Shown here piece after piece: positions 27,013 to 35,989 of a DNA stretch of 64,000 bases. The translations under genes and the position numbers were made by a program. The stretch comes from Methylobacterium sp. E-045. GTDB taxonomy: Bacteria; Pseudomonadota; Alphaproteobacteria; Rhizobiales; Beijerinckiaceae. The stretch is taken from positions 59,184 through 123,183 of the forward strand of contig NZ_JAKSYE010000089.1 in assembly GCF_022829685.1 (NCBI RefSeq). Direction: 5' to 3'. Positions within the stretch are counted from its first letter, which is position 1, and each line of letters starts with the position of its first letter. The notes beneath the pieces are model-generated. The model had not been told where the DNA came from. It did not search any database and saw only the letters and a program-made list of their open reading frames with translations.

Positions 27013-28047
27013 ATGGAAATCGGCATCGATAGCTTCGCGGCCTTGCTACCGAACCTCGCGACCGGGCGCAGGGCACCGCCGGCGGAGCGCATGGCCGAAC
27101 TGCTCGCTGAAATCGAAACGGCCGACGGTGCCGGGCTCGACGTCTTTGGTATCGGCGAGCATCACCGCGAGGAGTATCTCGATTCCGCCCCCGCCGTGAT
27201 CCTCGCTGCGGCGGCGGCGCGCACGACGCGCATCCGTTTGACAAGTGCTGTCACCGTGCTCGGCGCCGCCGATCCCGTCCGCGTGTTTCAGGAGTTTGCG
27301 ACACTTGACCTTATCTCCGGCGGCCGCGCCGAGATGGTGGTCGGCCGCGGCTCCTCGACTGAGGCGTTCCCACTCTTCGGTCACGACATGCGAGACTATG
27401 ACGCGCTGTTCGCCGAAAAGCTCGACCTGCTGCTACGCCTGCGCGACGAGACGCATGTGAGTTGGCGGGGCCGCTTCCGCCCGCCCCTTGCCGGTCAGGG
27501 CGTGTTCCCGCGTCCGCACCAGCCGAAACTGCCGGTGTGGCTGGGCGTGGGTGGCACACCTGAGAGCTTCGTGCGCGCCGGGATGCTCGGGCTGCCGCTG
27601 ATGGTCGCGATCATCGGCGGTGGGTTCCACCACTTTCGGCCGCTGGTCGATCTCTATCGCGAGGCTGGGAGGCGAGCCGGCTATGCCGGCGACGTCCTGA
27701 GGGTCGGCGTCCACGCCTTCGGCTTCGTCGCCTACACCGACCGTGAGGCACGCGACCTCTTCTATCCGGGCTGGGAGTATACCTTCCGCAAAGTCGGCGG
27801 CGAACGCGGATGGCCGCCGCCGACCCGGGCACAATTTGATGCCGCATGCGCGCCGGATGGCGCCTATCTGATCGGCGATCCCGATACGGTGCTTCGGCGC
27901 ATCCGTGCCATGGACGACGCGCTCGGCGGCGTCGCCCGCCTTACCTTCCAGATGACGTCCGCCATGCTGGAGCCGGTTGCGATGCGACGTTCGATTGAGA
28001 TGCTAGGCAAGCAGGTCAGGACGCGTCTGCGCGACAACCGCGCCTGA
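27013..28047 (+). CDS. LLM-class (luciferase-like) flavin-dependent oxidoreductase
   Basis: The 344-residue protein fits the bacterial luciferase-like monooxygenase fold. Key stretches are FGIGEHHREEYLDSAPAVIL, then TTRIRLTSAV and ELISGGRAEMV-like LISGGRAEMVVGRGS. These enzymes use reduced flavin from a partner reductase. It is the last gene of the rightward operon, 25 bases after the SDR, with AAGGAGAG before the ATG. The substrate cannot be named. A LysE relic on the other strand follows. Confidence 0.92.
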   Translation: MEIGIDSFAALLPNLATGRRAPPAERMAELLAEIETADGAGLDVFGIGEHHREEYLDSAPAVILAAAAARTTRIRLTSAVTVLGAADPVRVFQEFATLDLISGGRAEMVVGRGSSTEAFPLFGHDMRDYDALFAEKLDLLLRLRDETHVSWRGRFRPPLAGQGVFPRPHQPKLPVWLGVGGTPESFVRAGMLGLPLMVAIIGGGFHHFRPLVDLYREAGRRAGYAGDVLRVGVHAFGFVAYTDREARDLFYPGWEYTFRKVGGERGWPPPTRAQFDAACAPDGAYLIGDPDTVLRRIRAMDDALGGVARLTFQMTSAMLEPVAMRRSIEMLGKQVRTRLRDNRA

Positions 28048-28131
28048 CGGCAGGAAGCCTTGTCCCTCCTCGTCAGGTAAATCCGCGTCGTCGGTCGTCC
28101 GCTTGCTAATCGAATTAGATGACTGGCGAAC

Positions 28132-28527
28132 TCAGCCGCGCTCCCAGACAGCGAGCCATGCTGACGCGACAAGGGCTGCACCCAGCGCTAGGTTGAATGC
28201 TCTCATACCCGCTCCCGATCGCACAGTGGTTCCGGTCGTTGACCCGAGAGCCGCCCAGATTCCAAGGCACGGCAGAGACACAAGAGGAAGATGCCGGCTA
28301 GCAGAGCGTAACGGCGCGTATCCGGGTTGTCGCCGGCAAAAACGCCGACGACGGCAAGCGCCATGCCCCAGCCCCATGTCCTGGGATTGACGACCTGGAG
28401 CCCGCAGCGGTTATGCCGCTCGTGGGCCTATCGGGGGTGGGGCGATCGAACACCTTCTGCAGGTTGCGATACGATCTGCCAAACAAGGACACTCATCCAG
28501 ATCGCCCCGGCCCAACTCAGCGTCTGA
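28132..28527 (-). pseudogene. LysE-family translocator, truncated and frameshifted
   Basis: Reading leftward, three frames give LSWAGAIWMSVLVWQIVSQP, then LQVVNPRTWGWGMALAVVGV and FAGDNPDTRRYALLAGIFLLC, then LGIWAALGSTTG and LALGAALVASAWLAVWERG. This is the second half of a LysE-type amino acid exporter. The N-terminal half is missing and at least two frameshifts are needed, so it is inactive. Confidence 0.75.
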
Positions 28528-28530
28528 TAA

Positions 28531-28677
28531 TCAGGCGACCGAGGCGAGGAAAAGTTCCTCGAAAGAAGCGAGCCTCTTGATCGCTCGCGGTTCGGCATAG
28601 GGCAGAACAGTACCCCACATCAGCCGCATAGATGCAGTGCGGTGGTCTGCTTCCTCGATAAATGCGTCGCTGCTCAC
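28531..28677 (-). CDS. Small open frame coupled to tetR, unknown function
   Basis: A 48-residue frame starts with GTG overlapping the TGA of the upstream tetR gene (GTGA). It reads [19 protein letters not shown], then MWGTVLPYAEPRAIKRLASF and EELFLASVA. The composition is that of a real, helical, soluble protein rather than a shadow frame. I do not recognise it. It could be the surviving C-terminal piece of a larger gene joined to tetR by deletion, since the LysE relic next to it is also cut. Confidence 0.4.
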   Translation of the reverse strand: MSSDAFIEEADHRTASMRLMWGTVLPYAEPRAIKRLASFEELFLASVA

Positions 28678-29264
28678 AGGTTATCACCATGGCGGGTGAT
28701 CGCGTCGAGCAAGGCCAAATGCTGGCGACGGACGATCCTGAGAAAGGTCGCTTCCTCACCCAAGGCTCGCGCCAACACGATCGCACCCTGTATCCCGGAC
28801 ACCGTTTCTTCCGCGAGCTGCATGGCCAAAGACGGCGGAACGCCCCCCGCCTCAAGACAGTGAGTCAGCGCCGACATCCAGCGCGCAAAGTAGGTCTTCA
28901 CTCGATCCCTGAACGCCCCTCCGGAGGAGTTGAGGCCGATGCTACCGACGAGACATATCCTGCCGCCGGACCGGAAGTATGCTGTCACGTCCTCGATCAT
29001 GGACGTGATTGCCGCTGCCGGATCACGTCCATGCTCCAGTGGCGAGAAGATCGTCGTAGCGAACCAGCGGTTTATGTCGGCAAGGACCGCCTCCATCATC
29101 TCCTCCTTTCCGCCGGGAAAGAAGTTGTAGAGGCTCCCCTTACCGAGGCCGGACGCCTTCGACAGCATGGACAGGCTCGCGCCCTCGAAGCCATGCTCGC
29201 GGAACGCCTCCGCCAGTGCCGGCAGGGCGTCGGCACGCCCCGTCAGGATGCGCGTCGCGCTCAG
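28674..29264 (-). CDS. TetR/AcrR-family regulator with a CTG start
   Basis: The frame gives a full TetR protein of 196 residues only if translation begins at CTG (29264), giving [20 protein letters not shown], then [20 protein letters not shown] and [17 protein letters not shown]. The CTG overlaps the stop of the DUF1348 gene as CTGA, where ATGA would be normal, so the start seems mutated from ATG. The next ATG (29168) would remove half of the DNA-binding domain. A 16-base palindrome before the DUF1348 gene is its likely operator. Whether it is still well translated is open. Confidence 0.75.
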   Translation of the reverse strand: MSATRILTGRADALPALAEAFREHGFEGASLSMLSKASGLGKGSLYNFFPGGKEEMMEAVLADINRWFATTIFSPLEHGRDPAAAITSMIEDVTAYFRSGGRICLVGSIGLNSSGGAFRDRVKTYFARWMSALTHCLEAGGVPPSLAMQLAEETVSGIQGAIVLARALGEEATFLRIVRRQHLALLDAITRHGDNL

Positions 29265-29725
29265 AGGTCGAGATCGCTGAGCGAGGGATGATCGTCCGGG
29301 CGACGGCCGGGCGGCCAGTGGAACTTCCGCTCGCTTTCCGTAATGGGCCGATCGTTGATCGAGGCAATGCGGCGGGCCATCAGCCCAGCGTCATCGAACT
29401 CCCAGTTCTCATTCCCGTAAGACCGAAACCAGTTCCCGCTGTCGTCACGCCATTCATAGGCGAACCGCACTGCGATCCGGGCGCCGTCGTGCGCCCACAC
29501 CTCCTTGATCAGGCGGTAGTCCAGCTCCTTCGCCCACTTACGCGTCAGAAGACCCACAATCGCGTTCCGGCCAGTGAGGAACTCGCCCCGGTTTCGCCAG
29601 ACGCTATCGGGCGTGTAGGCCAGCGATACCTTCTCCGGATCACGACTGTTCCATGCATCCTCGGCCATCCGGGCTTTCTGCGCGGCTGTCTCAGGGGTGA
29701 AGGGCGGCAAGGGCGGTCGGGACAT
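29261..29725 (-). CDS. DUF1348 family protein (NTF2-like fold)
   Basis: The 154-residue protein matches DUF1348, an NTF2-like family: [18 protein letters not shown], then [18 protein letters not shown] and [12 protein letters not shown], ending near [15 protein letters not shown]. Function in the family is not established. It is the first gene of a leftward operon with the TetR gene, which it overlaps by four bases. The palindrome TGTACCGATCGGTACA lies 22 bases upstream of the start. Confidence 0.92.
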   Translation of the reverse strand: MSRPPLPPFTPETAAQKARMAEDAWNSRDPEKVSLAYTPDSVWRNRGEFLTGRNAIVGLLTRKWAKELDYRLIKEVWAHDGARIAVRFAYEWRDDSGNWFRSYGNENWEFDDAGLMARRIASINDRPITESERKFHWPPGRRPDDHPSLSDLDL

Positions 29726-29746
29726 GGCTCTACCTGCAAACTAGGA

Positions 29747-29762
29747 TGTACCGATCGGTACA
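29747..29762. promoter_or_regulatory. Palindromic TetR-type operator
   Basis: TGTACCGATCGGTACA is a perfect 16-base palindrome 22 bases upstream of the DUF1348-tetR pair. Sites with this pattern are typical TetR/AcrR operators, so autoregulation by the downstream TetR is likely. Confidence 0.7.
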
Positions 29763-30282
29763 AGTCCGCCGCGACGAAGTCAATCTTCCCCAAACACCAT
29801 GCGACAATCCGATAAGCAATTCCCGAAGCAGACGGTCCAGCTCCGCTGCTTTGGGAATTGTCGCTGCTTGTTGCGCGGCGCCTACACCTCGCGCGGCATG
29901 TCGGTCATCCTCAGTCTCCCACGAGGCGCAGACCGCATTGCAGTCGAGCGTCAGCTGCTGCCGCAGAACGGAGAATCTGAGAGCCTGAACGGCACGGTCC
30001 GTCCGGAATGACCGGCTTATCCGCTGAGCACAGGTCTTTAATTTGACTACCAAACCGCAGCAAGGCTCCGCAGCCTTCCTTTGAATTGGGGGCTGGATCG
30101 AAATATCGCCCAAGCGCGACCGCAGATATCGTCGCAAGCAACTTTGCCTCCGACCGGAGCGAATCAACGGCGATACGGTCGCAGGCTGACAGTGTTCCGT
30201 AGGTGGAACAGCGTGTCCAGAATTTGCGGCTTACCGGGTCCGGGTGGATCGCTACCTTGGGATCACCACGAAGGAGGCAGCC
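29763..30282. other. Gap with no recognisable gene
   Basis: About 520 bases lie between the TetR operator and the next gene. Short frames exist on both strands, including a leftward one with AELDRLLRELLIGLSHGVWG (about 29800-29870) that looks coding-like, perhaps the start of a lost regulator. None can be assigned. The last 15 bases hold the AAGGAGG site of the next gene. Confidence 0.5.
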
Positions 30283-30939
30283 ATGATCGACACCGCAAAC
30301 ACCGTCCGCCGCAACATTCTGGTGCTCGGCGCCACCGGCGGCACGGGGCGGCACATCGTCGCCCAAGCCCTGGCGCAGGGGCATGCGGTGACCGCGCTGG
30401 TGCGCTCGCCCGACAAGGCGAAGGACTTGGCCGGCGCAAGGCTCGTCACCGGCGATGCTCGCGACGAAGCCGCGTTGCGCGCGGCCGTGATAGGCCAGGA
30501 AGCGGTCGTCATCGCGCTTGGCACCCCGGCCAGCCCGTTCCGCGAGGTGACGTTGTTGTCGACCGCAACGCGGGCGCTGATCGCCGCGATGAAGGCGGAG
30601 CGGGTGTCGCGCCTCGTCGCCATCTCCGGCATCGGCGCCGGCGATAGCCGCGGCCATGGCGGGTTCCTGTTCGACCGGCTGATCTTCCCGCTGCTGCTGC
30701 GCCACGTCTATGCCGACAAGGACCGGCAGGAAGCACTCGTCCGGAACAGCGGTCTCGACTGGACATTGGTGCGGCCGGCGATCCTGAACGACAAGCCCGG
30801 CCGCGGCACGCTCCGCGCGACGGACGACCTGTCCGGCTTCAACGGCGGAGTAATCTCGCGCGAGGACGTTGCACGCTTCGTCATCGGCGAAGTCGCCGAT
30901 CCGAAGTGGATTGGCCGTTCGCCTCTCGTCTTCTGGTGA
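30283..30939 (+). CDS. NAD(P)H-binding SDR-like protein (NmrA/BVR-B type)
   Basis: The 218-residue atypical SDR opens with VLGATGGTGRHIVAQAL, the glycine-rich nucleotide motif, and has VSRLVAISGIGAGDSRG and DWTLVRPAILND, which are marks of the NAD(P)H-binding BVR-B/NmrA group. There is no YxxxK catalytic pair, so it may sense or reduce by a different mode. The ATG at 30283 follows AAGGAGG. It is first of three cargo genes on the + strand (this, an HSL-type hydrolase, a GST). Confidence 0.9.
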   Translation: MIDTANTVRRNILVLGATGGTGRHIVAQALAQGHAVTALVRSPDKAKDLAGARLVTGDARDEAALRAAVIGQEAVVIALGTPASPFREVTLLSTATRALIAAMKAERVSRLVAISGIGAGDSRGHGGFLFDRLIFPLLLRHVYADKDRQEALVRNSGLDWTLVRPAILNDKPGRGTLRATDDLSGFNGGVISREDVARFVIGEVADPKWIGRSPLVFW

Positions 30940-31023
30940 GCGGCTACTTTTCCAGGGCATCGGGGCGGCCGAGAGCTTGGCCGATCCGATCAGCGCACTC
31001 CCATGCTTTCAAGGAGCGAACAG

Positions 31024-31941
31024 ATGCCCATTATCGATCACGACGAACATCTTCTGGATCGTGCCGCGATGGTCGCGATGCGGGGGTTCATGAAATTGGC
31101 GCCGGCAATGGCGGTCGGACCGGAGGGTCGCGAAGCCTATGACGCACTGATCGAGAAGACACCAACGCCCGAGGGGGTGGAGTGGGTGCAGGCCGAGATC
31201 GGCGGCGTTCCCGGCTGGCTGTGCCGCCCGGCAGATGCCGTGCCCGGCCGGGCCGTGCTGTTCCTTCATGGCGGTTGCTACGTACTGGGATCGGCGACCG
31301 CTTATCGCGGTCTCGCCAGCCAGCTCGCCGCGCGGGTGAAGGGCGCCGTCTTCGTTGCCGACTACCGGTTGGCGCCGGAGCATCCGTTTCCGGCCGCGTT
31401 CGATGATGCCCGCCAGGCGCTCGACGGCATGGCGGCGGCCGGCTTCGATGCGGTCGCGGTTGCCGGAGACTCGGCCGGGGGCGGGCTGGCGCTCGCTCTG
31501 GTGGCGTCGGGCGCTCCCGCCACCAGAGCCGTCGGTGCGGCGATGTTCTCGCCCTGGATCGACCTCTCTCTCACCGGCGAGACGATGCAGAGCCGCGCCG
31601 ACGTCGACCCGATCCTTTCGCGCACGATCCTCCAGCAAGGCGCGGATCAGTATCTGCGCGGCGCCGATTCCGCCGATCCCCGCGTGAACGCCATGCATGG
31701 CAAATTGGCGTCGCTGCCGCCGGTGCGGATCGATGTCGGTGACGACGAGGTGCTCCTCGCTGACGCGTTGCGGTTCGAAGCGGCCGCTTCGGGCGTCTCG
31801 GCGGCATGCGACGTGCATGTCTGGAAAGGCATGGTCCACGTCTTCCCGTCGAACGTCGCGATGCTGAAAGCCGCGCCCGAGGCGCTCGATGGCGCCGGTG
31901 CCTTTCTCGAAGCCGCCTTTAGCAAGGGGCGTGCGCTGTGA
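31024..31941 (+). CDS. Alpha/beta hydrolase of the hormone-sensitive lipase family
   Basis: The 305-residue esterase-type hydrolase has the oxyanion motif HGG at 82-84 (LFLHGGCYVLG) and the nucleophile motif GDSAGG with S150. The acid and histidine lie in VGDDEVLLAD and GMVHVFPS. It should hydrolyse short acyl esters; the natural substrate is unknown. The ATG at 31024 follows AAGGAG. Its stop overlaps the GTG start of the GST gene (GTGA), so the two are coupled. Confidence 0.92.
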   Translation: MPIIDHDEHLLDRAAMVAMRGFMKLAPAMAVGPEGREAYDALIEKTPTPEGVEWVQAEIGGVPGWLCRPADAVPGRAVLFLHGGCYVLGSATAYRGLASQLAARVKGAVFVADYRLAPEHPFPAAFDDARQALDGMAAAGFDAVAVAGDSAGGGLALALVASGAPATRAVGAAMFSPWIDLSLTGETMQSRADVDPILSRTILQQGADQYLRGADSADPRVNAMHGKLASLPPVRIDVGDDEVLLADALRFEAAASGVSAACDVHVWKGMVHVFPSNVAMLKAAPEALDGAGAFLEAAFSKGRAL

Positions 31942-32554
31942 AGCTCTACTGGGGACGCGGCACCTGCGCGATCGGCATCCACATCCTGCTGGAAGAAGCC
32001 GGCTTGCGCTACGAGCTGGAGGAGGTCGACGTCGGCCACGGCGCGACGCACAGGCCGGAGTTTCTGGCGATCAATCCCAAGGGCAAGGTGCCGACACTCG
32101 TGCGCGACGACCGCTCGGTGCTGACCGAATTCAGCGCGATCGCGACCTGGGTTGCACGGCAGGCTCCGGCCGCAGGGCTGCTTCCCCACGACGCCGAAGC
32201 CGAGGCGCGTGCGGTCGAAGTCCTCGCCTATGTCGAAGGTACGATCCACGGACAAGGCTACGGACGGCTGTTCGCGCCGTCACAGTTCGCACCGCGCGAC
32301 GAGTTGGCGGATGCGGTCAGGCAGCGTGGTCGCGAGATCGTCGAGCAGGGCTTCGGCACAATCGACACGACGCTGGCGACGCACAACTTCGCGGCAGGCG
32401 AACGGTTCACGATCGCAGATGCCGCTCTCTTCTACGTCGAGCGTTGGGCGGCGAAGGTGGACATCACCCTCCCCCGCACGTCCAGCGCCACTTCGAACGG
32501 CTTCTCGCCCGACCTGCCATCGAGCGAGTGCGGGACGCATGGGGAGAAGCCTGA
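31938..32554 (+). pseudogene. Glutathione S-transferase with a 3' frameshift
   Basis: The start MKLYWGRGTCAIGIHILLEE and the NPKGKVPTL motif are those of a GST N-terminal thioredoxin fold, and the C-terminal helical domain follows to KVDITLP (residue about 178). There the frame slips at a run of five C (32471-32475). Adding one C restores PPHVQRHFERLLARPAIERV and a normal end at 32554, about 205 residues. Without it the frame runs on for 411 codons antisense to the LysR gene. This is either a true mutation or a base-calling error in a homopolymer. Only the last 26 residues are affected. Confidence 0.82.
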
Positions 32555-32579
32555 GCCGCACGCCCCACGGTCGCGCTGG

Positions 32580-33470
32580 TCACCGCGCGATATAGGCGGC
32601 AAGCTCGTCGGGCGTTCCGTTGGGGAACGCCTGCTTCAAATGGTCAAGGAAGGCGGCGACGCGGGCGCTGAGCAGGCGACGCGTCGGGTAGAGCGTCCAC
32701 AGCGCGATGTCGGGCGCGTCCACCTCGCCCCACAGCACCAGCGCGCCGTCGGCCAGGTCGTGGCTGACGAGGGAGAGCGGCAGCCGTCCCGCGCCCACGC
32801 CCGCGCGCACCGCGTCGCGCACCATGATGAGCGACGACAGCCCCATGACAGGATCGACCGCGATCGCCGCGATGCCGTTCTCCGTCCTCATCCGCCATGT
32901 CTGGCGATCGCCGGTCGTGCGCACCACCGCGGGCACGGCCGCTTTCCCCGCCGGCCGGGCAAGCGCGGGATTCGCCACCACCACCAGCCGGTCGCGCAGG
33001 AAGGCGCGACCGACCAGGTTGTCATCGGGCGCGGGGTTGACCCGGATGACCAGGTCGTAGCCCTCCTCGATCATGTCGACCTCCCGGTCGTCGGTCGTCA
33101 CCTCCAGCCGCACCGCCGGATGCTTGAGCGCAAAGTCCGCCGCCAGCCTTCCCATTGCCGTCTGTGCAAATAGCAGCGGCGCGCTGATCCGCAGGCGCCC
33201 CTTGGGCGCGCTGCCCCCTGCCGCGATCGCGGCCGCGCTCTCCTCCAGTTCCGTCAGCAGCATGCCGGTGCGCTCGAACAACGCGCGGCCTTCCTCCGTC
33301 AGCTTGAGGTCGCGCGTGCCCCGCTCGAATAGCCGCAGGTCGAGCGCGGCCTCCAGTTCCGCCACACGCCGTGACAGCGTCGCCTTGGGGCGGTTCGCCG
33401 CGCGCGCGGCGCGGCCGAAGCCGCCATGGCGGGCGACAAGGGTGAAGTCGGCAAGCGCGAGCAGGTCCAT
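32580..33470 (-). CDS. LysR-family transcriptional regulator
   Basis: This 296-residue regulator starts MDLLALADFTLVARHGGFGR and has AARAANRPKATLSRRVAELE as its helix-turn-helix. The effector domain starts near residue 90 with GRLRISAPLLFAQ. It is divergent from the NmrA-like gene at 33578, with 107 bases between, which suggests it controls that gene. Its stop lies close to the GST end on the other strand. Confidence 0.93.
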   Translation of the reverse strand: MDLLALADFTLVARHGGFGRAARAANRPKATLSRRVAELEAALDLRLFERGTRDLKLTEEGRALFERTGMLLTELEESAAAIAAGGSAPKGRLRISAPLLFAQTAMGRLAADFALKHPAVRLEVTTDDREVDMIEEGYDLVIRVNPAPDDNLVGRAFLRDRLVVVANPALARPAGKAAVPAVVRTTGDRQTWRMRTENGIAAIAVDPVMGLSSLIMVRDAVRAGVGAGRLPLSLVSHDLADGALVLWGEVDAPDIALWTLYPTRRLLSARVAAFLDHLKQAFPNGTPDELAAYIAR

Positions 33471-33577
33471 GGCGTTCCACCAGCGAGACGGGGAGTCCAG
33501 ATATAGCGCCTATTCGCCGCGATGTGGATCGCTCATTTGTGGGTCAGCCAAACGGGCTCAATCAAGGAGTGAACCTC

Positions 33578-34441
33578 ATGACCATCCTCGTCACCGGCGC
33601 CACCGGCAATGTCGGCCGCAACGTCGTCGACCAACTCGTCCAGCGCGGCGCCGACGTGCGCGCCCTCGTCCGCGATCCCGCCAAGGCGACCCTGCCCGCC
33701 GGCGTCCACGTCGTGCAGGGCGACCTGCTCGACGTCGATGCGCTGCGTGCCGCCTTCTCCGGCGTCTCCACCCTGTTCCTGCTCAATGCGGTGGTGCCGG
33801 ACGAGTTCACCCAGGCGCTGCTGACGCTGGGCGTCGCGCGCGAAGCCGGCGTACGCCGCGTCGTCTATCTCTCGGTGATCCACAGCGACGTCTACGTGAA
33901 CGTGCCGCACTTCGCCGGCAAGTTCGGCGTCGAGCGGATGATCGAGGCGATGGGCTTCGAGGCAACCGTGCTGCGCCCCGCCTACTTCATGGACAATGAG
34001 CACACGATCAAGGACGCGATCACCGGTTATGGCATCTATCCAATGCCGATCGGCGCCAAGGGCGTCGCCATGATCGATGCGCGCGACATCGGGGAGATCG
34101 CCGCGATCGAGCTTGTCCGCCGCGAAGCCTCGGCCGAGCCGCTGCCGTCCGAGCGGATCAACCTGGTCGGCCCCGATACGCTGACCGGCGCGGATGCGGC
34201 CGCGATCTGGAGCGACGTGCTCGGCCGTCCGATCGCCTATCCGGGCGATGATGTCGCCGCGTTCGAGCAGAACCTGCGCCAGTTCATGCCAAGCTGGATG
34301 GCGTTCGACATGCGGCTGATGGGCGAGCGCTTCGTCAGCGACGGCATGGTGCCGGAGGCCGGCGACGTCGAGCGCCTGACCACGCTGCTCGGCCGCCCCT
34401 TGCGCACCTATCGCGACTTCGTGGCGGAGATCGTCGGCTGA
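33578..34441 (+). CDS. NmrA-family NAD(P)-binding protein
   Basis: The 287-residue protein opens with MTILVTGATGNVGRNVVDQL, the NAD(P)-binding motif of the NmrA/atypical SDR group, and has VVYLSVIHSD and ATVLRPAYFMDN. These proteins act as redox sensors or quinone/isoflavone-type reductases; the actual role here is unknown. The ATG at 33578 follows AAGGAG. It is divergent from a LysR gene and followed 39 bases later by a DUF1857 gene. Confidence 0.92.
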   Translation: MTILVTGATGNVGRNVVDQLVQRGADVRALVRDPAKATLPAGVHVVQGDLLDVDALRAAFSGVSTLFLLNAVVPDEFTQALLTLGVAREAGVRRVVYLSVIHSDVYVNVPHFAGKFGVERMIEAMGFEATVLRPAYFMDNEHTIKDAITGYGIYPMPIGAKGVAMIDARDIGEIAAIELVRREASAEPLPSERINLVGPDTLTGADAAAIWSDVLGRPIAYPGDDVAAFEQNLRQFMPSWMAFDMRLMGERFVSDGMVPEAGDVERLTTLLGRPLRTYRDFVAEIVG

Positions 34442-34480
34442 GCCCGCGACCCGAACCCCATCCCATCCAGGAGACGAACC

Positions 34481-34954
34481 ATGATCTACTCGACCGCCAC
34501 CGTTCCCGTGAACCTCGCCGGAGAGACCCGGCTCACCCGTGAACAGGCCTGGAAGGGGCTGGAGAAGAAGGCGCGCGACGCCCGCCTGTTCCTGCCGCCG
34601 GGCCTGTGCACCCGGTGCGACGTTACCGAGGAGAGCGCGACCCACTTCGTGCGCGAGGCGACGATCGCCGGCCAGGACTTGCGTGAGATCATCACGCTCG
34701 AGCCGCAAGCCAAGGTGACCTTTTTCCAGGCCACCGGCCCGCGCGAGGGCGCCGTCGTCAACGAATTGTTCGAGGACGAAGCGGGCGAACTCCAGCTCCG
34801 CTTCTACTGCTATCTCGGCCTGCGCGACAAACAGCCGGGCGGTCCCGAGGAGCAGGCCGAGCAGGCACAGTTCGACAGCGACAAGGGCTACAAGGCCGCG
34901 CTCCTGTCGACCCTGAAGCGCACCCGTGAGTTGCTGGCTGACGGCAGCCTCTGA
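34481..34954 (+). CDS. DUF1857 / AtaL-like SRPBCC-fold protein
   Basis: The 157-residue protein begins MIYSTATVPVN and carries LTREQAWKGLEKKARDARLF, TFFQATGPREGAVVNELFED and LQLRFYCYLGLRD. This pattern fits the DUF1857 (AtaL-like) branch of the SRPBCC superfamily, which have a hydrophobic ligand pocket. Biochemical role not established. It follows the NmrA gene in an apparent two-gene operon that ends at a hairpin terminator. Confidence 0.85.
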   Translation: MIYSTATVPVNLAGETRLTREQAWKGLEKKARDARLFLPPGLCTRCDVTEESATHFVREATIAGQDLREIITLEPQAKVTFFQATGPREGAVVNELFEDEAGELQLRFYCYLGLRDKQPGGPEEQAEQAQFDSDKGYKAALLSTLKRTRELLADGSL

Positions 34955-34966
34955 GCATCAGGAAGC

Positions 34967-35012
34967 GACGGCGGAGCCATCCGGCGGGTAGTTCCGCCGT
35001 CCTCGGCTTTTT
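34967..35012 (+). terminator. Rho-independent-type terminator after the DUF1857 gene
   Basis: GACGGCGGA (34967-34975) pairs with TCCGCCGTC (34993-35001), and a CGGCTTTTT run follows by 35012. It lies 12 bases after the DUF1857 stop. Confidence 0.65.
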
Positions 35013-35092
35013 GGAGGCACTGTTGCCGATCAAACCCGTTCGCCAACTATTGGGAAGTGGGACTATCGCGCCGTTTGGCCGCGCTTCTGTTT

Positions 35093-35989
35093 TCAGTCAT
35101 CGCGCAGTCGCATGAAGTCGACAAAAGCCCGAACCGCGGCAGGCATGCGTGTCCTGCTGGAATAATAGATGTGAAAGCCTGGAACGGGCCTGCACCACTC
35201 GTCCAGCACACTCTCCAGTGCGCCGGAGGCAAGGTGCGGCAGCGTAGGCGTCTCGGCCAGATAAGCTAGTCCCATCCCCTGCAATGCGGCGGACAGGAGC
35301 AGGTCGGTATCATTTGCCGTCAACAGGCTGTTGACGGCTACGGTCGTCCGGCCATTCTCTCCATCGAACTGCCATGGCATCAACACGCCGGTCTTCGCCC
35401 ATTTGTAGGTGAGGCAACGATGGTTCGTCAGCTCTCCTGGAGTACTGGGCGGCGGATGATTGGCGAAATATTCCGGCGAGCCAACAACCACGATCCGCAA
35501 GTCTGTCGAGAGCCTCACCGCGATCATGTCGCGGCTGACCTGATCACCGGTGCGGACGCCGGCATCGAACCCTGTGGCCACCACGTCGACCATCTCGTTG
35601 TCCACGACAAGGTCGAGCCGGATCGCTGGATAGGCCGCGGCGAACGCACCGAGCTTGGGGCCAATCACCAGGTGCGCTGCTACGCTCGGCAGGTTAATGC
35701 GGACAGTGCCCCTCGGAACATTGGCTTCACCGCTCACGTCGCGCAGGGCGGCGATCATCTCCTGCATGGTTGGTGCCACACGGTCGTACAGCGTTTGTCC
35801 CGCCTCGGTCGGCGCCACGCTACGCGTCGTCCGGTTCAGAAGTCGTGCACCCAGGCGCTCCTCCAACGAGCGGATCATCCTGCTGAGCGCGGAGGGCGAT
35901 ACTCCAAGGCGTTTGGCCGCACGACGAAAGCTCCGCTCATCGGCAACCAGAAGAAATGCTTTCAACTCAGCGAACTCGCTCGGCGTCAT
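35093..35989 (-). CDS. LysR-family transcriptional regulator
   Basis: This 298-residue regulator starts MTPSEFAELKAFLLVADERS and has FRRAAKRLGVSPSALSRMIR as its helix-turn-helix. The effector domain includes GTVRINLPSVAAH. I start at 35989; the upstream in-frame ATG at 36034 adds 15 residues without likeness. It is divergent from the MDR dehydrogenase gene at 36109, with a 119-base gap that is locally AT-rich, so it is the likely regulator of that gene. Confidence 0.93.
   Translation of the reverse strand: MTPSEFAELKAFLLVADERSFRRAAKRLGVSPSALSRMIRSLEERLGARLLNRTTRSVAPTEAGQTLYDRVAPTMQEMIAALRDVSGEANVPRGTVRINLPSVAAHLVIGPKLGAFAAAYPAIRLDLVVDNEMVDVVATGFDAGVRTGDQVSRDMIAVRLSTDLRIVVVGSPEYFANHPPPSTPGELTNHRCLTYKWAKTGVLMPWQFDGENGRTTVAVNSLLTANDTDLLLSAALQGMGLAYLAETPTLPHLASGALESVLDEWCRPVPGFHIYYSSRTRMPAAVRAFVDFMRLRDD

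Noticed and set aside
28106..28118. CTAAT-CGA-ATTAG dyad after the LLM gene
   Set aside because: Short, not near a supported promoter, and lacks a T-run; chance is likely.
29911..30960. A 349-codon leftward frame over the NAD(P)H-binding gene
   Set aside because: It is antisense to a well-supported gene; only its last part covers the gap, without likeness.
31938..33173. A 411-codon frame beginning as GST
   Set aside because: The part after 32475 is antisense to the LysR gene and has no likeness; a one-base slip explains it better than a fusion.
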